The notes beneath the pieces are model-generated. The model saw nothing but the letters and a program-made list of their open reading frames with translations. It was not told where the DNA came from and did no database searches. Shown here piece after piece: positions 38,264 to 42,850 of a DNA stretch of 42,850 nt (the first letter of the stretch is position 1; each line of letters starts with the position of its first letter). Source of the stretch: Bin87 sp964502995 (GTDB taxonomy: Bacteria; Chloroflexota; Dehalococcoidia; Lucifugimonadales; UBA3495); the NCBI GenBank assembly GCA_964502995.1, contig CAZCZB010000021.1, positions 1 through 42,850 on the forward strand, written 5' to 3'. Position numbers and translations under genes: made by a program.

Positions 38264-40684
38264 TTATTCGCGAACCGTGGCCCTCGCCTCGCGTTCCAGG
38301 ACGCGAGTGAGGCCGTTGACCGCCCGGTTCACTTCGTCGGCGGTCAGGGTGCGGTCGGCGGCGCGGAACCGGATGCGGAACGCCAGTGAGCGAGTGCCGT
38401 CCGGGACGTTTTCGCCGGCATAGACGTCGAACAGTTCGGCGCGTTCGACAAGGCGCACACGCTCGATGAGTCGCTGCACCTGGCTGGCGGGAACGTCGTC
38501 GGGCACCACGAGGGCGAGATCGCGGTTGGCGGCCGGGAACCGGGAGAGGGACTGGAAGCGGCCGGCCGGATCTGAGGCGGTAGTATTCGCGAGGTCGTCC
38601 AGACGCAGTTCGAAATACACAACCGGGTCGGAGCCGAGATCAAATGCCTCGCACACGTCGGGGTGAAGCTCGCCGATTACGCCGATCTCGCGTTGGCTGT
38701 CGTCGTTGGCGACGATGTTGGCGCAGCGGCCCGGGTGGAATTGCGGCTGGTCAGCGGAGTCGTAGGCCGCGGTGACTCCGATCCGGCCGAGGGCGGTGGT
38801 CAGGGTGCCCGAGAGATCGAAGAAATCCAGCGGTTCAGAGTCGCCAAGCCAGTTGGCGTCGGAGCGCGGGCCGGCCATTACGCCGGCGATGAGTTCCTTC
38901 TCCTGGGGCAGGCCGGCGGCCTGGGGAAGGAAGGCGCGGCCCAACTCGAACAGGCGGAACCCCCCTTCGTTGTGTCCCTGGTTGTATGCCAGCGTATTGA
39001 GGATACTGGCCGCCAGCGTGGGCCGGAGCACGTCCTGGTCGGCGGACATCGGGTTGGCGACGCGGAGCAGGCGGGTGTCGGGCGGTTCGGCGGGGCGCAG
39101 CCTGGCGAGATCATCGGGGCTGACCAGTGGGTAGCTGATGGTTTCCTGCATACCGGCAGCGGCGAGGGCGTCGCGGAGCCGGTCCTTCAACGAAGTCATG
39201 CCATCGGCGCGCTGGTAGGGGATGGGTGACGACAGCATGGTGGTGGGCACTTCGTCGTAACCGATGATGCGGATGACCTCTTCGATCAGGTCTTCCTCGA
39301 TGGCGATGTCGCCGCGCCAGTAGGGCGGGTAGGCTTCCAGGCTGTCGGGGCCGGTGCGTCGAGTGGTGATCCCGAGGCTGGCGAGCACGGATTCGGCGCG
39401 GGCGATGTCCAGGTCCATCCCGAGGATCTGGCGGAGGCGGGCGACCGTCAGGGGCACGGTCGCCACGGGTTCGTCGCCGGCGGGGAACTCGTCGATGATG
39501 CCCTTGGCCGCCACGCCGCCGGCGGTTTCCAGGATCAACTGGGTGGCGCGGCGCAGGGCGATGGGAGCGAGTTCGGGACGCAGACCCTTTTCGAATCGCT
39601 GGCTGGCCTCGGTGCGCAGGTTCAGCTCGGTGGCGGTGCGCCGGTTGTTGAGGTTGTGGAAGTTGGCCGATTCCAGCAGCATGTTGGTGGTGGACTCGGT
39701 GATTTCGCTGTTGGCGCCGCCCATAACGCCGCCGATGCCGATGGCCTGCCCGGGATCGGCGATGAGCAGGTTGTTGGAGTTGAGCGTGCGTTCCACGTCG
39801 TCGAGGGTGGTGAACTTTTCGCCGTTGGCGGCGCGGCGGACGACCACGTGATGATCGTTGACGGTGTCGAGGTCGAAGGCGTGGAGAGGCTGGTTGAACT
39901 CCAGCATGACGTAGTTGGTGACGTCCACCACGTTGTTGATGGGGCGCAGTCCGGCTCGGATCAGGCGATCCTGCAGCCACTGGGGCGACGGACCGATGGT
40001 GATGCCGGTGATCACCGAGGCGGTGTAGCGGAGGCACAGGTCGGGGTCGGCAATCGTCACGCTGGCCAAATCGGAAACCGGAGTATCGGACTCGGGGTAG
40101 GATATGTCGGGAACCCGAACCGGTTGGCCGGTGAGCGCGCCGATTTCGCGCGCAACGCCGAGGATGGACAGGCAATCGCCGCGGTTGGGCGTCAGTTCCA
40201 GTTCCAGGAAGGTGTCGCCGAGAACGTCGTCCAAAGGCGCGCCGACCGCTGCGTCGTCGGGCAGTACGATGATGCCCTCATGCTCGTCGCTGATTTCAAG
40301 CTCGGCCTCGGAGCAGATCATGCCCTCGGACACTATGCCGCGGATGGTTGCCGGTTTCAGTTCCTCGCGTCGGCCGTTGTGCATGTTGAGGAGGGTAACG
40401 CCGGGTCGGGCGAAGCAAATTTTCTGTCCGGCGGCGACGTTGGGCGCACCGCAAACGACCTCCACGGCTGGGCCATCGCCGGGATCGACTTCGCACAGGG
40501 TGAGGGTGTCGGCGTTGGGGTGCGGCCTGGTGGCGCGGACGTAACCGACCACGCAGCCGTCCCAGCCGCCGCGAGTGATCACATCGCCCACTTCGATGCC
40601 GCCCATGGTGAGGCGGTGGGCCAGATCTTCGGGCGGCAGGGTGATGTCGACGTATTGGGAAAGCCAGGAGAAGGGAATGAGCAT
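38264..40684 (-). CDS. pheT: Phenylalanine-tRNA ligase beta subunit
   Basis: The 806-residue subunit recognises tRNA-Phe and edits mischarged tyrosine. The N-terminus MLIPFSWLSQYVDITLPPED and GDVITR...VGYVRATRPHPNADTLTLCE (tRNA-binding fold) are followed by the B3/B4 editing region (LTPNRGDCLSILGVAREIGA), B5, a catalytic-like core, and the ferredoxin-like anticodon-binding domain at the C-terminus (FQSLSRFPAANRDLALVVPD). The length is normal. It starts 3 bases after the DUF2283-nuclease gene, so it is translated from a transcript that includes that module, not directly after pheS as usual. Confidence 0.97.
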   Translation of the reverse strand: MLIPFSWLSQYVDITLPPEDLAHRLTMGGIEVGDVITRGGWDGCVVGYVRATRPHPNADTLTLCEVDPGDGPAVEVVCGAPNVAAGQKICFARPGVTLLNMHNGRREELKPATIRGIVSEGMICSEAELEISDEHEGIIVLPDDAAVGAPLDDVLGDTFLELELTPNRGDCLSILGVAREIGALTGQPVRVPDISYPESDTPVSDLASVTIADPDLCLRYTASVITGITIGPSPQWLQDRLIRAGLRPINNVVDVTNYVMLEFNQPLHAFDLDTVNDHHVVVRRAANGEKFTTLDDVERTLNSNNLLIADPGQAIGIGGVMGGANSEITESTTNMLLESANFHNLNNRRTATELNLRTEASQRFEKGLRPELAPIALRRATQLILETAGGVAAKGIIDEFPAGDEPVATVPLTVARLRQILGMDLDIARAESVLASLGITTRRTGPDSLEAYPPYWRGDIAIEEDLIEEVIRIIGYDEVPTTMLSSPIPYQRADGMTSLKDRLRDALAAAGMQETISYPLVSPDDLARLRPAEPPDTRLLRVANPMSADQDVLRPTLAASILNTLAYNQGHNEGGFRLFELGRAFLPQAAGLPQEKELIAGVMAGPRSDANWLGDSEPLDFFDLSGTLTTALGRIGVTAAYDSADQPQFHPGRCANIVANDDSQREIGVIGELHPDVCEAFDLGSDPVVYFELRLDDLANTTASDPAGRFQSLSRFPAANRDLALVVPDDVPASQVQRLIERVRLVERAELFDVYAGENVPDGTRSLAFRIRFRAADRTLTADEVNRAVNGLTRVLEREARATVRE

Positions 40685-40687
40685 TTT

Positions 40688-41416
40688 TCAGCGTACAGCC
40701 TTGAGTATGGGATCGCGTAGCTCCTTGGGGAGCCAAGGATACCGGCATCCGGTTGGCGGTATGATTGTGTTGTGCGCCCAAACCGTCCCGCCGTGTATGT
40801 TAGTTTCAAACCAATCTGTCCATGCGCCGGGTTCTACCGGCGAATTGCGATTACCATGGCCAGTCTCGTCAATGAATACACCGATACCAATGGCGTTTGG
40901 GTAATCCGATGCCGTGATGTCCTTGAGTAGGTCGGTATAGCGTTGTACGGTATCCCGCTGGAACTTGCCGCGCTTGATTTCCGCGCAGATTAGCGGGTTG
41001 CCGCTGCTGTCCAGGATCGCCAAGTCCAGTCGGCTATGGGCAGCAATCGGGGTTTCTAGCGAAACCTGCATTTCAACGCAGATTGCGTCGATCATCCACT
41101 TCAGCCGACTGTAAATGCCGGCTACAGGATTGCGCATCTCTACGGGGTTGCGGAGGTAGTCGTTGTATTGCCAGCTCAGGCCGGCCAGTGCAGCACAAAA
41201 AAGACCGAAAGCCAGCGCCGGTTCCTTGGTGTACCCGGAGCGCTCAGCCACAGGCCAGAGAATTTCCAATCCAGTTACCTTGCGGTCAGGGCTGGCGTCA
41301 ACGATAAAGCCGTCAGCAACCTCCTCACTGGCCTCGTATGGAAGGTCAGCGAGTTTAATCCAGGCTCCTTCATCATCCCATCTTATTCGCGGTTTGATTT
41401 TCACGTTGGCGGACAT
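40688..41416 (-). CDS. DUF2283 domain fused to a PD-(D/E)XK nuclease-like domain
   Basis: 242 residues. Residues ~6-57 (IKPRIRWDDEGAWIKLADLP...GFIVDASPDRKVTGLEIL) fit DUF2283, normally a stand-alone ~65-residue protein often encoded beside DUF4258. A linker with a hydrophobic helix (LAFGLFCAALAGLSWQY) follows. Residues ~97-180 have RLDLAILDSSGNPLICAEIK: Asp131, then Glu146-x-Lys148 on the next strand, the PD-(D/E)XK active-site pattern, after a helix IYSRLKWMIDAI. A nuclease function is thus predicted by motif only. The C-terminal ~60 residues are unassigned. Its ATG overlaps the DUF4258 gene by 16 bases (AAGAGGT upstream) and pheT follows after 3 bases. Confidence 0.8.
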   Translation of the reverse strand: MSANVKIKPRIRWDDEGAWIKLADLPYEASEEVADGFIVDASPDRKVTGLEILWPVAERSGYTKEPALAFGLFCAALAGLSWQYNDYLRNPVEMRNPVAGIYSRLKWMIDAICVEMQVSLETPIAAHSRLDLAILDSSGNPLICAEIKRGKFQRDTVQRYTDLLKDITASDYPNAIGIGVFIDETGHGNRNSPVEPGAWTDWFETNIHGGTVWAHNTIIPPTGCRYPWLPKELRDPILKAVR

Positions 41417-41643
41417 CTGAACCTCTTGTCGGGGGTTACGGTGATGACGAAGCTACGCTGCTCAACGCGTACTACTACTCTAATCTTCACACTGTGACCA
41501 GGTACGCAACGCAAATAGCGGATACTGCCAGGCTGATTGTCATGTTCAACAATAGCAGGGCAATTTAAACATAGCGCAACCTGATCCTCTGTGATGTTGC
41601 GCTCCGCCATCCGCTCCCGCGCGTGCCGACTATATTCAATCAT
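41401..41643 (-). CDS. DUF4258 protein (RelE-like, putative toxin)
   Basis: The 80-residue protein matches the DUF4258 pattern: IEYSRHARERMAERNITEDQ (HxxxRMxxRxI), a helix ending in NCPAIVEHD, then YLRCVPGHSVKIRVVVRVEQ and FVITVTPDKRF. DUF4258 proteins have a RelE/BrnT-like fold and commonly pair with DUF2283, which here is the next gene, overlapping by 16 bases. The ATG lies 16 bases after the pheS stop without a clear ribosome binding site, so it may rely on coupling. Toxin activity is inferred from fold and pairing, not shown. Confidence 0.82.
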   Translation of the reverse strand: MIEYSRHARERMAERNITEDQVALCLNCPAIVEHDNQPGSIRYLRCVPGHSVKIRVVVRVEQRSFVITVTPDKRFRCPPT

Positions 41644-41659
41644 ATCAGAGGCAGCGAGT

Positions 41660-42721
41660 TTAGAATTGACGCAGGAACCTCACGTCGTTGCGGTAGAAAT
41701 GGCGGATATCGTCGATGCCGTATTTGAGCATGCCGATTCGTTCGGGTCCCATGCCGAATGCGAAACCGGTGTATTTGTGGGGATCGTAGCCGACGCCTTC
41801 CAGCACGCGGGGATGCACCATGCCGGCGCCCATGATTTCGATCCAGTCCTCGTCGCGGTTGATGGGACGGCGGCCGGTGGACGGGTCCACGAAGTTGGAG
41901 ATGGACATATCGACGCCGGGTTCGACGAAGGGGAAGTAATCGCACCGGAAGCGTATCTGGCGGTCGGCGCCGAACACGCGACGGGCGAATTCGTACAGGG
42001 TGCCCTTGAGGTCGGCGAAGGTGATGCCTTCCGCGACGGCCAACCCTTCGATCTGGTAGAAATGCCATTCGTGGGTGGCGTCGGTGGCCTCGTAGCGGTA
42101 GCACTTGCCGGGCACGATGACGCGAACGGGAGGGTCCTGGGACTCCATGACCCTGGCCTGCATGGGCGAGGTGTGGGTGCGCAGCAGCATTGGTTGCTGG
42201 CCCTCTTCGTTGACGTAATCGACCCACAGGGAGTTCCACATATCGCGGGCCGGATGGCCGGCAGGAATGTTGAGCATCTCGAAGTTGTAGTGATCGAGTT
42301 CGACCTCGGGCCCCTCCACTACGCTGAATCCCATTGCGATGAACGCGCTGCAGATTTCGCGGACGATCTGCGTGGTGGGATGCAGTCGGCCGGTGGCTAC
42401 GGGACGTCCCGGCAGGGTCACGTCCAGGGCGTCGCGGGCGGCCAGTTCGGCCTGGGCGAGTTCGCGGGTGCGGCGGGCCAGGGCTTCTTCGAGTACGTTT
42501 TTGGCCTGGTTGGCGTGGGTACCGACTTCGCGCCGCAGTTCGGGGTCGAGTTGCGGAATGGAGCGCAGCAGGGAGGTGATATGGCCGCGCCGGCCCAGGT
42601 AGGAAACACGCCACTGTTCCGCGCCGTCGGGGTCGGCCACGGCGTCCAGTTCCGCCAGAGCCTGGGTGGTGAACGTGGAGATGGAGTCCGGGGTTGGCGG
42701 ATCTGTAATCAGGTGGGTCAA
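41660..42721 (-). CDS. pheS: Phenylalanine-tRNA ligase alpha subunit
   Basis: The 353-residue catalytic subunit charges tRNA-Phe. It has an N-terminal coiled coil (residues ~10-95) and class II motifs: HPTTQIVREICSAFIAMGFS, LLRTHTSPMQARVM, CYRYEATDATHEWHFYQIEG (motif 2) and GFAFGMGPERIGMLKYGIDD (motif 3). TTG 42721 is the start in this frame; no stronger start fits, and the ribosome binding site is weak. A good promoter lies 34 bases upstream. pheT, usually the next gene, follows only after the two-gene DUF4258/DUF2283 module. Confidence 0.96.
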   Translation of the reverse strand: MTHLITDPPTPDSISTFTTQALAELDAVADPDGAEQWRVSYLGRRGHITSLLRSIPQLDPELRREVGTHANQAKNVLEEALARRTRELAQAELAARDALDVTLPGRPVATGRLHPTTQIVREICSAFIAMGFSVVEGPEVELDHYNFEMLNIPAGHPARDMWNSLWVDYVNEEGQQPMLLRTHTSPMQARVMESQDPPVRVIVPGKCYRYEATDATHEWHFYQIEGLAVAEGITFADLKGTLYEFARRVFGADRQIRFRCDYFPFVEPGVDMSISNFVDPSTGRRPINRDEDWIEIMGAGMVHPRVLEGVGYDPHKYTGFAFGMGPERIGMLKYGIDDIRHFYRNDVRFLRQF

Positions 42722-42754
42722 GATGGGCTACCGCGATAATGGGGAGGGTACAAA

Positions 42755-42784
42755 ATTATAGGCAGCGGGTTGGTGAGGGGTCAA
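42755..42784 (-). promoter_or_regulatory. Promoter of the pheS transcript
   Basis: On the minus strand TTGACC (42784-42779), an 18-bp spacer and a perfect TATAAT (42760-42755). Confidence 0.75.
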
Positions 42785-42824
42785 GGCGATTTGGCCGCTC
42801 ACGCGTACCCACTTTGATAATCTG

Positions 42825-42850
42825 TCATTGCGAGAATGCCGTCAGGCATT
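42825..42850. repeat. Partial dispersed repeat at the window end
   Basis: GTCATTGCGAGAATGCCGTC then AGGCATT; AATGCC/GGCATT form a hairpin. GTCATTGCGAG is a familiar start of short dispersed repeats in draft genomes. It is cut by the window edge. Confidence 0.35.

Noticed and set aside
36737..38423. 561-codon plus-strand frame opposite moeA
   Set aside because: Gly/Asp/Val-rich antisense shadow of a certain gene.

Overview
The window is about 43 kb of GC-rich bacterial chromosome. It shows tight intergenic spacing, frequent TTG and GTG starts, and one 100-base assembly gap at 30077-30176, so it is probably a scaffold of a draft or metagenome-assembled genome. The gene set and style fit a Chloroflexota bacterium, plausibly of the SAR202/Dehalococcoidia kind: core translation genes, SecDF, formate-tetrahydrofolate ligase, PAC2, amidohydrolase/deacetylase, lactonase and NHL beta-propellers, DUF11 surface protein, and many intergenic palindromic repeats. 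That taxonomic call is inference. No tRNA, rRNA, CRISPR array, intact insertion sequence or prophage was seen.

Layout. 1-7.1 kb is accessory: a cut-off C-terminus, a DUF6226 protein, a 1117-residue ankyrin plus leucine-rich-repeat lipoprotein flanked by 39-bp direct repeats, a repeat-rich spacer, and a reverse-strand protein whose C-terminus resembles the cysteine-protease domain of agglutinin MOA. 7.1-12.6 kb holds small metabolic and repair genes: lactonase-type propeller, Fpg-type glycosylase, alkyltransferase-like protein, membrane protein, ABM-domain monooxygenase, alpha/beta hydrolase and NHL propeller. 12.6-13.6 kb is a candidate Panacea-type toxin-antitoxin pair with a strong promoter. 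13.6-25.5 kb is housekeeping: rplS, priA, fhs, def, a CCA/poly(A) nucleotidyltransferase, secD-secF, a zinc alcohol dehydrogenase and nfo.

25.6-30.3 kb contains the reverse-strand operon ybeY, zincin and pgpA, then a DUF11 surface protein and a spacer with a 23-bp tandem repeat broken by the gap. 30.3-34.8 kb is a forward block: unknown protein, amidohydrolase, PAC2 protein, M20 peptidase and small lipoprotein. 34.8-36.1 kb is the infC-rpmI-rplT operon, in which infC appears to start at AUA. 36.1-42.8 kb is a reverse block: pheS, a DUF4258 gene, a DUF2283 plus PD-(D/E)XK fusion, pheT, moeA with a histidine-rich N-terminus, and an acidic-tailed unknown protein.

Most notable. The usually adjacent pheS and pheT are separated by a two-gene DUF4258/DUF2283-nuclease module that looks like a toxin-antitoxin or defence element embedded in an essential operon. 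A second candidate module, Panacea plus a RelE-like ORF, lies at 12.6-13.6 kb. Together with the ankyrin/LRR lipoprotein and the repeat families, these are the best places to look for undescribed biology.
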